Source: Streptomyces smyrnaeus
GTDB lineage: Bacteria; Actinomycetota; Actinomycetes; Streptomycetales; Streptomycetaceae
Assembly: GCF_017676345.1 (NCBI RefSeq)
Contig: NZ_JAFFZM010000017.1
Location: 124,001 to 188,000, forward strand
DNA: 64,000 nucleotides
Direction of reading: 5' to 3'
Shown here: in pieces, positions 1-7,521 of the stretch
Layout of the letters: every line of letters begins with the position of its first letter
How positions within the stretch are numbered: the stretch's first letter is position 1
The notes under the pieces: model-generated
Database searches by the model: none
What the model was told of the DNA's origin: nothing
What the model saw: only the letters and a program-made list of their open reading frames with translations
Translations under genes and position numbers: made by a program

Positions 1-693
1 GGCGACCTTGGCGAGGGCCTTGAGGTTCTCCGGCGGCACCGGCTCCTCCAGCCATGCGGGCCGGAACGGCGCCATCTCGTGGGCGAGCCGCACGGCGGTG
101 GCGGGCGCGAAGCGGCCGTGCATCTCCAGCATCAGTTCCGCCTCGGGGCCGATGGCGTCCCGCACCGCCTCGATGAGGGAGACCGCGTAGCGGGTGTCCT
201 CGTGGGAGAGCTCCAGGTGCCCGGTGCCGAACGGGTCGATCTTCAGCGCGCGGTAGCCGCGGGCCATGACGTCCTTGGCGGCCTGGTGGTAGGCCTCGGG
301 GGTGCGCTCGGTGGTGTACCAGCCGTTGGCGTACGCCTTGACGGTGTCGGTGACGTTGCCGCCCAGCAGCTGCCAGACGGGTACGCCCAGCGCCTTGCCC
401 TTGATGTCCCAGCAGGCCATCTCCACACAGGCGATGCCGGACATCACGATCTCGCCCGCGCGCCCGTAGTCCCCGTACTTCATCCGCCGTACGAGGTCCT
501 CCGTACGGAACGGGTCGGAACCGGTGATGTGGTTGGCCTCCGCCTCCCGCAGATAGCCGAGCAGCGCGTCGGTGTGGCCCAGCATCCGGGTCTCGCCGAC
601 ACCGGTGAGTCCTTCGTCGGTGTGGACCTGGACATAGGTGAGGTTCCGCCAAGGCGTCCCGACCACGTGGGTGCTGATACCGGTGATGCGCAC
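1..693 (-). CDS. Enolase-superfamily (mandelate racemase/sugar-acid dehydratase) protein, 5' part only
   Basis: The visible 231 residues begin MRITGISTHVVGTPWRN and match the N-terminal cap plus start of the barrel of the mandelate racemase/muconate lactonizing group, which abstracts a proton next to a carboxylate using Mg2+. Diagnostic pieces are the GVGETR stretch near residue 32, ACWDIKGKALGVPVWQLLGG near 95-115 and ALKIDPFG with the catalytic-type lysine near 150. It is most like sugar-acid (galactonate/gluconate type) dehydratases, but the substrate cannot be told. The start is GTG at 693, chosen for the AGGAGC ribosome site 8 nt upstream. The gene runs off the left edge, so its C-terminal catalytic residues are not visible. 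Confidence 0.8.
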   Translation of the reverse strand, partial: MRITGISTHVVGTPWRNLTYVQVHTDEGLTGVGETRMLGHTDALLGYLREAEANHITGSDPFRTEDLVRRMKYGDYGRAGEIVMSGIACVEMACWDIKGKALGVPVWQLLGGNVTDTVKAYANGWYTTERTPEAYHQAAKDVMARGYRALKIDPFGTGHLELSHEDTRYAVSLIEAVRDAIGPEAELMLEMHGRFAPATAVRLAHEMAPFRPAWLEEPVPPENLKALAKVA

Positions 694-730
694 GAGAGCC
701 GCTCCTGTGAAGTCGTTCGCTACGTTCGAT

Positions 731-751
731 ATTTCGTCACGCGTTCGAAAT
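731..751. promoter_or_regulatory. Candidate repressor operator (inverted repeat)
   Basis: ATTTCG and CGAAAT arms (731-736 and 746-751) are separated by 9 bp. Further TTCG half-sites lie at about 715-728. The site lies just downstream of the predicted start of transcription for the enolase-superfamily gene, a good position for a repressor. TTCG/CGAA arms resemble IclR- or GntR-family operators, but no regulator gene is visible here. Confidence 0.4.
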
Positions 752-760
752 AGCGATGTG

Positions 761-789
761 ACACTAAGGAGGGGCGAGAGGGGTGTCAA
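761..789 (-). promoter_or_regulatory. Sigma-70-type promoter for the enolase-superfamily gene
   Basis: Read on the minus strand, TTGACA (789-784) is followed by a 17-bp spacer and TAGTGT (766-761). This is close to the housekeeping HrdB/sigma-70 consensus with ideal spacing. Transcription would start near 754, about 60 nt before the GTG start codon, and run through the inverted repeat at 731-751. Confidence 0.6.
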
Positions 790-876
790 TGGTCGCGACG
801 CGCTTTTCTGTGCGAGTCGTTGGTGGGCACTGATCGACCTTGTTGCCCCGTGTCAGGGGAACCTTATTGCCCGGCG

Positions 877-1257
877 TCAGCGGCGGGGAGTGATCCTGCT
901 GTGAATCCGGTAGCGGTGCGGCTCCAGATCGTCGTCCGGCGGCCGCAGCCGGACGGTCACCGGCCCCGCGAAGCTGAAGTGCCGCTCGGCGGCGTGCCGT
1001 CGCACCTCGGACGCGAGCCGCGCACCGACCGCGCCGGCCTCGCCCGCCAGCCGCGCATAGCTGTCGGCCGGCAGTTCCAGCTCGAAGGCGTTGGGCACCA
1101 CGGTGCGATCCCGGCCCACGATCACCGCCTTGGCGTCGCACTCGCGGCGCAGCACCTCGAGCACCTCGACCGGCTCACCGGGCCCACGGGCAAACAGGCG
1201 CCACAGGGAGCCGGAGAAGCGCTCCATCCTGCCTTCGACGTCATGGAAGAACTTCAT
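877..1257 (-). CDS. Orphan FhaA N-terminal-domain (DUF3662) protein
   Basis: This 126-residue protein begins MKFFHDVEGRMERFSG and matches the DUF3662 domain that forms the N-terminus of FhaA, the FHA-domain protein of actinobacterial cell-wall and division control. The usual layout is DUF3662, a long linker and a C-terminal phosphothreonine-binding FHA domain; here the protein stops after DUF3662 and has no FHA part. The start is the ATG at 1257, preceded by GGGGAG at good spacing; an in-frame GTG further upstream is less likely. The function of the isolated domain is unknown, and it could compete with full FhaA for partners. The downstream gene is unrelated. Confidence 0.65.
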   Translation of the reverse strand: MKFFHDVEGRMERFSGSLWRLFARGPGEPVEVLEVLRRECDAKAVIVGRDRTVVPNAFELELPADSYARLAGEAGAVGARLASEVRRHAAERHFSFAGPVTVRLRPPDDDLEPHRYRIHSRITPRR

Positions 1258-1351
1258 CGCTCCCCGCTTCCCGCCCCACGCGGTAAGCATGTCCCCCCGA
1301 ACGGGTGGCGCTTGCCGGGAGCGGGTGCGGGGGCCATCCACCGGTGCCCGG

Positions 1352-2590
1352 TCAGGAGGCGGGCGGCGCCCAGCCGTTGGGGCAGGAGCGGGCCCGGGAG
1401 CCGTAGACGTAGTCGACGAAGTTGCGCAGTTCCTCCCGCCACAGCCGCATCTCGTGCCCGCCGGGCCCGGTGCAGTAGCGGTGGGCGACCCCGCGACTGC
1501 GGAGCGGACGGTGGAGATCCTCGTTCCAGCCGTGGATGTCGGCCTCGCCCGTCCCCGCGTACAGGGCGAGCCGGCCGTCGTAGGCCGTGTACGACGCCTC
1601 GCTCCCGGCGACCTGTACCGGATTGAAGGCGGCCCAGCCCGAGGAGGGGCCGAAGACCGTGCTCATCCGGTAGGACGTGCTGCCGGTGACCCGGTACTTC
1701 CCGTCGAGCAGTCCGGTCCAGGAGAAGGCCGCACCGTAGAACCACAGGGAGTCGCCGACGGTCTGCTGGGCGGCGGCGGGCCGGATGTCCGTACCGCCGG
1801 AGAAGGCGCCGACGGCGGAGAAGAGATCCGGATGCGCCGCCGCGTACTTCAGCGCGCCCAGCCCGCCCATCGAGGCACCGGCCACCGCCCGCCCCGAACG
1901 GTCGGTCCGCGTCGCGAAGTTGGCGTCCACCCACGGCAGCAGCCGGCGGATGTGGAAGGTCTCCCACCGGGGGGCGAAGTTGCCGTCCGTATGCCCCTGC
2001 CAGTCGCTGTACCAGCCCGCCTTACCGCCCTCCGGCATGACGACGATGCCGTTGAACGCGGTCCCCCGCAGGGTTTCGACGATGTCGCCGCCGTCCGGCT
2101 TCGACCACTGCTCGACATCGGCCGCCCCACCGTGCAGCAGATACAGCACCGGGTACTGCTGGCGCGGGTCGTAGTCGGCGGGCAGCAGGATGCGGGCCTT
2201 CACCGGCTTGCGCACCGGGTCGATGGAGGGAGCGCCCGGGCCGGCCGGGCGGAAGATCGCGTCGGTGAGGAAGGTCGCCTCACCCAGCCGCCCGCCGAAG
2301 CCGGGCACCTCGCGCCAGGATCGGAGCGCCAGCCCGTGCGAGTCGGGAGCCGGGAGCGCGGGCAGCACGCTCGCCCTGGCCGCCGCCTCACCGGTTGCCT
2401 GCGCGGGGGCGGCACCGGCCGCGAGCGGAGCGAGCGCGAGCAGCCCGGCCAGCAGGCATACGCGTACGGACCGGCGTGAGGCCCTGCGTACGGAACCGGG
2501 TGCGGGTCCGGGTACGGGTACGGATCTGGGTGCTGGTCCGGCTGGTCCGGGTACGGATCTGGATGCGGAGCTCTTCTCGGGTGGCCGCAT
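1352..2590 (-). CDS. Secreted esterase of the esterase D/mycolyltransferase-like family
   Basis: A 412-residue alpha/beta hydrolase (PF00756 type). The N-terminal 65 residues hold a Pro/Gly/Arg-rich stretch followed by a hydrophobic core (VCLLAGLLALAPLAAGAAPAQA) that looks like a long Sec signal peptide. The catalytic part shows YPVLYLLHGG, the nucleophile elbow GASMGG, an acidic residue in GTGEADIHGWNE and a late histidine in GPGGHEM, giving a Ser-Asp/Glu-His triad. It probably hydrolyses an ester outside the cell. The ATG at 2590 follows a strong GGGGAGGG site. The N-terminal stretch before the membrane core is unusually long and is encoded by degenerate short repeats. Confidence 0.8.
   Translation of the reverse strand: MRPPEKSSASRSVPGPAGPAPRSVPVPGPAPGSVRRASRRSVRVCLLAGLLALAPLAAGAAPAQATGEAAARASVLPALPAPDSHGLALRSWREVPGFGGRLGEATFLTDAIFRPAGPGAPSIDPVRKPVKARILLPADYDPRQQYPVLYLLHGGAADVEQWSKPDGGDIVETLRGTAFNGIVVMPEGGKAGWYSDWQGHTDGNFAPRWETFHIRRLLPWVDANFATRTDRSGRAVAGASMGGLGALKYAAAHPDLFSAVGAFSGGTDIRPAAAQQTVGDSLWFYGAAFSWTGLLDGKYRVTGSTSYRMSTVFGPSSGWAAFNPVQVAGSEASYTAYDGRLALYAGTGEADIHGWNEDLHRPLRSRGVAHRYCTGPGGHEMRLWREELRNFVDYVYGSRARSCPNGWAPPAS
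2500..2577. repeat. Degenerate 6-bp tandem repeat inside the esterase leader
   Basis: Units of the type GGGTMC/GGGTRC recur across about 75 bp, encoding alternating Pro-Val, Pro-Gly and Pro-Ala pairs before the signal-peptide core. Because the unit is 6 bp, changes in copy number would keep the reading frame. Confidence 0.55.
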
Positions 2591-2863
2591 GGCCCCTCCC
2601 CTGTTCGCCAGTGCTCGACAGATGTGCCGCTGACGAGGGGAACGTAGGTCTCCGTGCGCCCAAGGGGCATCCAGCAGCCGGTTGGTCCCGCACGGCGCCG
2701 ACCGGCACCAGCGAGGTAGCGGGCCGACCGCCCTCCAACCAGCACGGTATTGCGTGCCACCGGCCCTGGGGCTCGGAGGGGCGCGGACAGGCCCGGAGGA
2801 GCCCGGAACGGCCCGGAGAGGCGCGGAGGGGTGCGGAGGCACAGCCCCCGCCCACCTCCTCCG

Positions 2864-3259
2864 TCAGCTGCGGTGGGACTCGGTGTGCAGCCCGAGTGCC
2901 TGTGCCAGCTCCTGCACGTTGGTGAAGCGCTGGTCGGCGGGGAGCCCCTCGGCCATCTCCAGGAGCCGGTCAGGGGCGTGCTCGGCGCGCAGCGCGTCCA
3001 GCACCTCCTCGCGCCCGGTCGGGTACAGATGCCGGCCCAGGTACTGCGCGATCTCGGAGCGCAGCTCGACGTCGCGCGAGGTCATCCCGTCCGGGGTGCC
3101 TCCGGTGCGCAGGGCCTGCGGGTCCCGGTAGGGCTCGGGCTGGTCCTCGCCCGAGGGCTCCATCTCCCGCGCCTCCTCGCGGTTGGAGCGCAGATCGCCG
3201 CGCAGCCGCTTCTTGGCCTCGTCGTCCTGGATCGGTCCGTTCTTGTCGTTCTCCTGCAT
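2864..3259 (-). CDS. DUF2795 domain protein
   Basis: This 131-residue soluble protein begins MQENDKNGP. A charged, disordered N-terminal half is followed by a DUF2795-like C-terminal part (SEIAQYLGRHLYPTGREEVLDALRAEHAPDRLLEMAEGLPADQRFTNVQELAQALG, roughly residues 67-122, cited here as a position range with its first and last residues as landmarks: SEIAQYL to AQALG). Such proteins are common and uncharacterised in actinobacteria. The ATG at 3259 follows AAGGAG at 7 nt. The VOC gene ends only 10 nt upstream, so the two are probably co-transcribed. Confidence 0.65.
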   Translation of the reverse strand: MQENDKNGPIQDDEAKKRLRGDLRSNREEAREMEPSGEDQPEPYRDPQALRTGGTPDGMTSRDVELRSEIAQYLGRHLYPTGREEVLDALRAEHAPDRLLEMAEGLPADQRFTNVQELAQALGLHTESHRS

Positions 3260-3269
3260 GGTGTGCTCC

Positions 3270-4034
3270 TTACGTGCTGAGCAGACAGAAGGAGGCGCCC
3301 TTGGGGTCACGGAGCGTCGCCGTCCGCCCCAGGGGGCCCTCCCGGGGCGGGGTGGCGACCGTGCCGCCCTCCCGTTCCACGGCGCTCACCGCCGCGTCAA
3401 GATCGGGTACCCGGAAGTACGGCTCCCATCGCGGCCGGATGCCCGGATCGGGCGGCGACTCCAGCGCGCCACCGCGCAACCCGGCCACCGGGTGGCCGTC
3501 CACCCGGACGACGATCTCGTCGTACTGCTCCTCATAGGTGACCCCATGGCTCGGATCCTCCATCCAGTCGAAGATCTCGCCGTAGAAGACCGCGGCGGCG
3601 AAGGCGTCGGAGGTGTGCAGCTGGAGCCAGGCGGGGGCGGGACCCGAGCCGACCCACCAGGAGGCGGGCCCGTCGCCCTGCCACAGCCCGAACGGCGCGC
3701 CCCACCGGTCGGCCGCGATGACGGAACGGCCGCCACCCGTCCGCAGGGGGCCCACCGCCACGGTGGCACCCCGCTCGGAGATCCGCTCCGCGACCACGTC
3801 GGCGTCCTCGACATGGAAGTACACCGTCCAGCGCTCGGCCTCGGGGCCCGCGCCCGCGGTCAGCTGGTTGATCCCGGCCACCGGCTGGCCGTCCACCGTG
3901 GCGATCCGCGCGTCGGGGCCCGCGTCCGAGGAGACGAACGTCCAGCTCAGCACCGGTCCGTAGAAGTCTTCGGCGGCCCGTTGATCGGGGGCCATCAGAC
4001 TCACCCAGCAGGGCACTCCGCCGACCGAAGCCAT
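3270..4034 (-). CDS. Two-domain VOC (glyoxalase/bleomycin-resistance-like) protein
   Basis: A 254-residue protein with two vicinal-oxygen-chelate repeats. The first (about residues 5-120) starts GGVPCWVSLMAPDQRAAEDF and the second (about 130-250) contains WLQLHTSDAFAAAVFYGEIF. This tandem layout is typical of actinobacterial VOC proteins of unknown substrate; some act in metal-dependent isomerisation or ligand binding. The second repeat keeps a metal-type His in QLHTSD, but ligands are not clear in the first. The start MASVGG at 4034 is chosen over an upstream in-frame ATG because GGAAGG precedes it. It is followed 10 nt later by the DUF2795 gene. Confidence 0.75.
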   Translation of the reverse strand: MASVGGVPCWVSLMAPDQRAAEDFYGPVLSWTFVSSDAGPDARIATVDGQPVAGINQLTAGAGPEAERWTVYFHVEDADVVAERISERGATVAVGPLRTGGGRSVIAADRWGAPFGLWQGDGPASWWVGSGPAPAWLQLHTSDAFAAAVFYGEIFDWMEDPSHGVTYEEQYDEIVVRVDGHPVAGLRGGALESPPDPGIRPRWEPYFRVPDLDAAVSAVEREGGTVATPPREGPLGRTATLRDPKGASFCLLST

Positions 4035-4154
4035 GTGTCCGCCTTCCCGCCGCGTGGCGACATCGTGCGTGCTCCACTCAGGGTACATAGCGGCGCGTAC
4101 CTGGCATAACGGACAGCGGCCTGACGGACACCGGGCCGGACCGGTCCGAACGGC

Positions 4155-4520
4155 TCAGACACCGCCGGGGGCGCTCGCGGACCGGCCCACACGGTGGGGG
4201 AGCAGCAGCCGGGCGGCGCCGGCCTGGACGGCGTACCGGCCGGCCAGGCGGGCGGTCAGCAGATACGGCGCGTCGGCGGTCGGCACCTGGTGGAGGTGGG
4301 TCGCTTCCGACAGCAGCAGATCGGCGTCGCGGGCCAGCCGCGGGATGTCGGGGCTCGGCCCCATGTCACCGGTGTAGGCGAGCACGGCCTCCGGCGTGCT
4401 CAACCGGAGGCCGGCGTTGGGCACGAAGTGCGGCAGCAGCCAGGTGTCGGTCACGAACGGGCCGATCTCGAACCGGTCGCCCCGGCCACCCCCGACGAAC
4501 AGCTGTTTTCCCGGGCGACG
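4155..4520 (-). pseudogene. Truncated MBL-fold metallohydrolase remnant
   Basis: The frame KQLFVGGG...DRFEIGPF, then LLPHFVPNAGLRLS, AYTGDMGPSPDIPRLA, DADLLLSEATH and RLLLPH matches the C-terminal half of beta-lactamase-fold hydrolases of the ribonuclease Z/lactonase type, including the D of the TGD motif and the late His. The N-terminal half with the HxHxDH metal site is absent: read upstream, the frame meets the TGA stop of the alpha-mannosidase gene. The C-terminus also breaks off into SASAPGG shortly after LLLPH. A GTG at 4454 could start a 99-residue product but has no evident ribosome site. I read this as a decayed gene whose 5' half was lost when the mannosidase operon arrived or rearranged. 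Confidence 0.6.
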
Positions 4521-4559
4521 GCCGACGCGGCCGGGGCCCCGACGCGTGAGCGCCCGCCC

Positions 4560-7406
4560 TCAGCGCCGCAGCCGGAAGGTGGCGATCTCCCACGGCCGCA
4601 GCGGCACCGTGACGGCCCCGCCTGACACCGCCGACGGCTCACCCTGCTCGACCGGCCGGCCCAGCAGATCGCACCGTACGGCGGCGCGCAGCCCGGGCAG
4701 CGCGAGCCGGACGGCCGCCGGGTGCGGGGACTGGGCGACGACCCGTACCTCCAGCTGCCCTTCCCGCTGCCGTACCGAGCTGAGGACGACGCCCTCGCCC
4801 GCGACGGACAGTCCCTCGGCCGCGTCGGGCAGCGGGGTGGCGGCGGGGGCGGTACCGTGCAGAGCGGCGAGCGGATGGCGGAAGGACTCGGCAGCCGAGT
4901 GCACCCCGCTGCGGTGCCACTCACCCGGATACGGCAGCAGCCCGAAGGTCACCGTGCGCAGCCCCCGGCACTGGGCCTGCGGAGTGGCGAACTCGCCGCC
5001 GGCGGGCTCGTCGCGCCACACATGCCGGTTGCGGGACATCCGCCCGGTGGGCCGCAGCAGCGTCAGGGCCAACTCGGTGCCGCCACCGACCAGTTCGTAC
5101 TCGGTGGCGTGCTCCAGCAGCACGGCGGCGCCACCGGCCGCGACGAAGGCGGAGGCGGGAAACGTCGGCAGCGGCTCCTCGCCGAAGCCGCCCTCGGCGG
5201 TCAGGCCCCGCTCGACGACGGCGAACTGACCCTCGCCGTAGGAGGCTTCGGCCCGGCGGGGCAGCGGGATGTGCAGCCGGACCCGGTGGTCGTCGCTGCG
5301 GTTGTCGAACCGGACCGCCAGCCGCACGAACCGCTCCCCGGCCCGCAGTTCGACGCGCGTGGTCACCGTCGTCGGCTCGCTGCCGACCAAGCGGCCGTCA
5401 CCGGCGAAGTCGCCGGCCACCAGCCAGGCGTAGCGCCGTTCGACCTCGTACGCGCCGGTCAGCGGCCCCTCGGCGACCCGGCGGACGGTGACCTCCTGCG
5501 GCCGGTCCACCAGGACGTCATGAGCGGGCGGGGCGTAGTTGTAGGTGTCGCCCAGGTCGCCGCCGTCCACCACCCGGCCGGCGCCGGCCAGTTCCACCCC
5601 CTCCGCGGTCCGTACGGCGAAGGTGCCGTCCTCGGCGAGCTCCACGGTGAGCAGGCCGTTGGCCAGTACGCCGTCCGCGGCGGTGACCGGGTGCGCGGGG
5701 CCGGGCGTCGCGGGGGCATCCGAGGGCCGGAAGCCGGGCACGGCGCGCACGGCGGTGCGGCCCAGCGCCGGTACGGAGACCAGCGCGGCGACCCGCTGCC
5801 GCGGCTCCGCCTCGATGACCACCCGCCAGTCGCCTTCGGTGTCCCCGGCGGCCTGCCCTTCGCCGCCGTGCCCGTCACCGTGCCCGCCGCCCTCCTCGGC
5901 CCCGGACCGGGCCGCGGCCAGCGCGGCCTCGACCTCGGCGATGTCGAAGGGCAGCTCGCTCTTGCGGGCGACGGTGAAGTGCAGCAGCCGCCGGGCGGGA
6001 TCGACACGCCAGCCGGTGATCTCCTGGCCGTACAGCTCGCTGCCGTGGACGCGGGCCAGTACGACGGGCAGTCGGCGGGCGGGGACGGTGTCGTCGGCCA
6101 GCAGCCGGGGGGCGGTGGCGACGGGCTGCGCCGGGAAGACGCTGCCGTCGGCCGCGACGAGGTGGACCGGGCCTTCCCCGGCGACATCCAGCTCCACCAG
6201 CTCGGTGCGCGGCGCGGGCGTCGGATTGAGCAGCAGATGCGCGTCGTGCGGAACGTGCGAGGCGAGCTGTCCGCCGACCATGTCGCGTACGGCCAGGCCC
6301 AGTTGCTCGGCCTCGGCGATGCGCGCCGCGACCTGCTGCGCCGTCTCGTCGCAGCCGCATCCGGTGACCGAGTCGTGGCAGGAGACCTCGATGAGGCGCT
6401 GCCAGGCCAGCTCCAGGAAGCGCTGCGCCGAGCCGTCGAACCAGAGCGCGGCCAGCGGCTCCGCGTACCGTTCCACGGCGCGTTCGGCGCGGGCCATGGC
6501 CTGCTTGAGCGGGGCGCGTGCCGACAAGACGCCGGGCAGGATGTTGGCCCGCGCATGGCTGCGCAGTTCACCGTGGACCGTGCGCAGGCCCGCGACATCG
6601 GTGGGCTGGGCGGCGAAGTACTCGGCCATGGTCGCCAGCCGCAGCCGCACCCCGCCCCGCGCGGCGTGCCGGCTGTTGTGGCGCTCCAGCAGATCGGCGA
6701 GGTCGGCGGCGGGCGCGGTGTGGTCCGAGCCGTACATCGCCAGCATCGGGGAGCCGTCCGGGCGCCACGGGCGGAGTTTCGCCGCGACGGCGCGGGCCCG
6801 TTCGGCGACCTTCTCGGGGTCGTCGAACAGTCCGGCGGCGCTGCCGTACCCGCCCGCGGCCAGATACTCGGTGCGGATGGCGGTGCCGTCGGGTGCCGTC
6901 CAGGCGAAGGCGTGGCTGTCCACGGCGGCCGGCACCCCACGCCACACGCAGGCGTGTTCGAGTCCGGCGCCGCGCAGGATCTGCGGCAGCTGCGCGCAGT
7001 GCCCGAACATGTCGGGCAGATAGCCGACGGGCAGCGCACCGCCCATCTCCTGGCTGCGGCGCAGCCCGGTCTCGAGGTTGCGGACGATGTTCTCGCCCGA
7101 GCACAGGAACTCGTCCAGCAGGATCTGCCAGGGTCCCACGGCGAGCCGGCCGGCCTTCACCAGCGCGGTCAGCCGCTCACGCTGCTCGGGGCGCACCTCC
7201 AGATAGTCGTCCACCGCGACGGCCTGCCCGTCGAGGGTGAAGCGTTGGCGCGGATCGTCGTCCATCCGCTCCAGCACCTCGTCCAGCAGCCCGATGAGCT
7301 GCAGACGGAACTGCTGGAAGGGCAGATACCACTCCCGGTCCCAGTGGGTGTGCGGCACGATGACGAGTTCGTCCGTGTGCGGCTGGGTGACGTCCATGTC
7401 GCTCAT
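4560..7406 (-). CDS. GH38 alpha-mannosidase
   Basis: A 948-residue cytosolic glycoside hydrolase. The N-terminal GH38 signature HTHWDREW (about residues 19-26) supplies zinc-binding His and Asp; the nucleophile region is YLPDMFGH near residue 130. A middle helical domain and long beta-rich C-terminal domains follow, matching bacterial GH38 length. It should cleave terminal alpha-mannosyl residues, perhaps from oligosaccharides imported by the upstream ABC system. No signal peptide is present, fitting intracellular action. The ATG at 7406 follows GGAGAGG; a second ATG (MDV) lies three codons on. It is the last gene of the minus-strand operon, 115 nt after the PHP hydrolase. A Gly/His-rich insert (about residues 500-520) looks like a flexible linker. 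Confidence 0.88.
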   Translation of the reverse strand: MSDMDVTQPHTDELVIVPHTHWDREWYLPFQQFRLQLIGLLDEVLERMDDDPRQRFTLDGQAVAVDDYLEVRPEQRERLTALVKAGRLAVGPWQILLDEFLCSGENIVRNLETGLRRSQEMGGALPVGYLPDMFGHCAQLPQILRGAGLEHACVWRGVPAAVDSHAFAWTAPDGTAIRTEYLAAGGYGSAAGLFDDPEKVAERARAVAAKLRPWRPDGSPMLAMYGSDHTAPAADLADLLERHNSRHAARGGVRLRLATMAEYFAAQPTDVAGLRTVHGELRSHARANILPGVLSARAPLKQAMARAERAVERYAEPLAALWFDGSAQRFLELAWQRLIEVSCHDSVTGCGCDETAQQVAARIAEAEQLGLAVRDMVGGQLASHVPHDAHLLLNPTPAPRTELVELDVAGEGPVHLVAADGSVFPAQPVATAPRLLADDTVPARRLPVVLARVHGSELYGQEITGWRVDPARRLLHFTVARKSELPFDIAEVEAALAAARSGAEEGGGHGDGHGGEGQAAGDTEGDWRVVIEAEPRQRVAALVSVPALGRTAVRAVPGFRPSDAPATPGPAHPVTAADGVLANGLLTVELAEDGTFAVRTAEGVELAGAGRVVDGGDLGDTYNYAPPAHDVLVDRPQEVTVRRVAEGPLTGAYEVERRYAWLVAGDFAGDGRLVGSEPTTVTTRVELRAGERFVRLAVRFDNRSDDHRVRLHIPLPRRAEASYGEGQFAVVERGLTAEGGFGEEPLPTFPASAFVAAGGAAVLLEHATEYELVGGGTELALTLLRPTGRMSRNRHVWRDEPAGGEFATPQAQCRGLRTVTFGLLPYPGEWHRSGVHSAAESFRHPLAALHGTAPAATPLPDAAEGLSVAGEGVVLSSVRQREGQLEVRVVAQSPHPAAVRLALPGLRAAVRCDLLGRPVEQGEPSAVSGGAVTVPLRPWEIATFRLRR

Positions 7407-7521
7407 CCGGATGCTGCCTCTCCGTCACAGGGGTGCTGGTGGCGGGCCGCGCACACCGCGCCGGCGCGCCGCTCGGTGTGCGGGCCCTCGCCGGCGCCGC
7501 GCGCGGCCCCGGCCTGCGGGG

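Noticed and set aside
4155..4454. Short MBL-fold ORF as an intact small enzyme
   Set aside because: It lacks the metal-binding N-terminal motif and a ribosome site and is cut at both ends, so I list it as a pseudogene.
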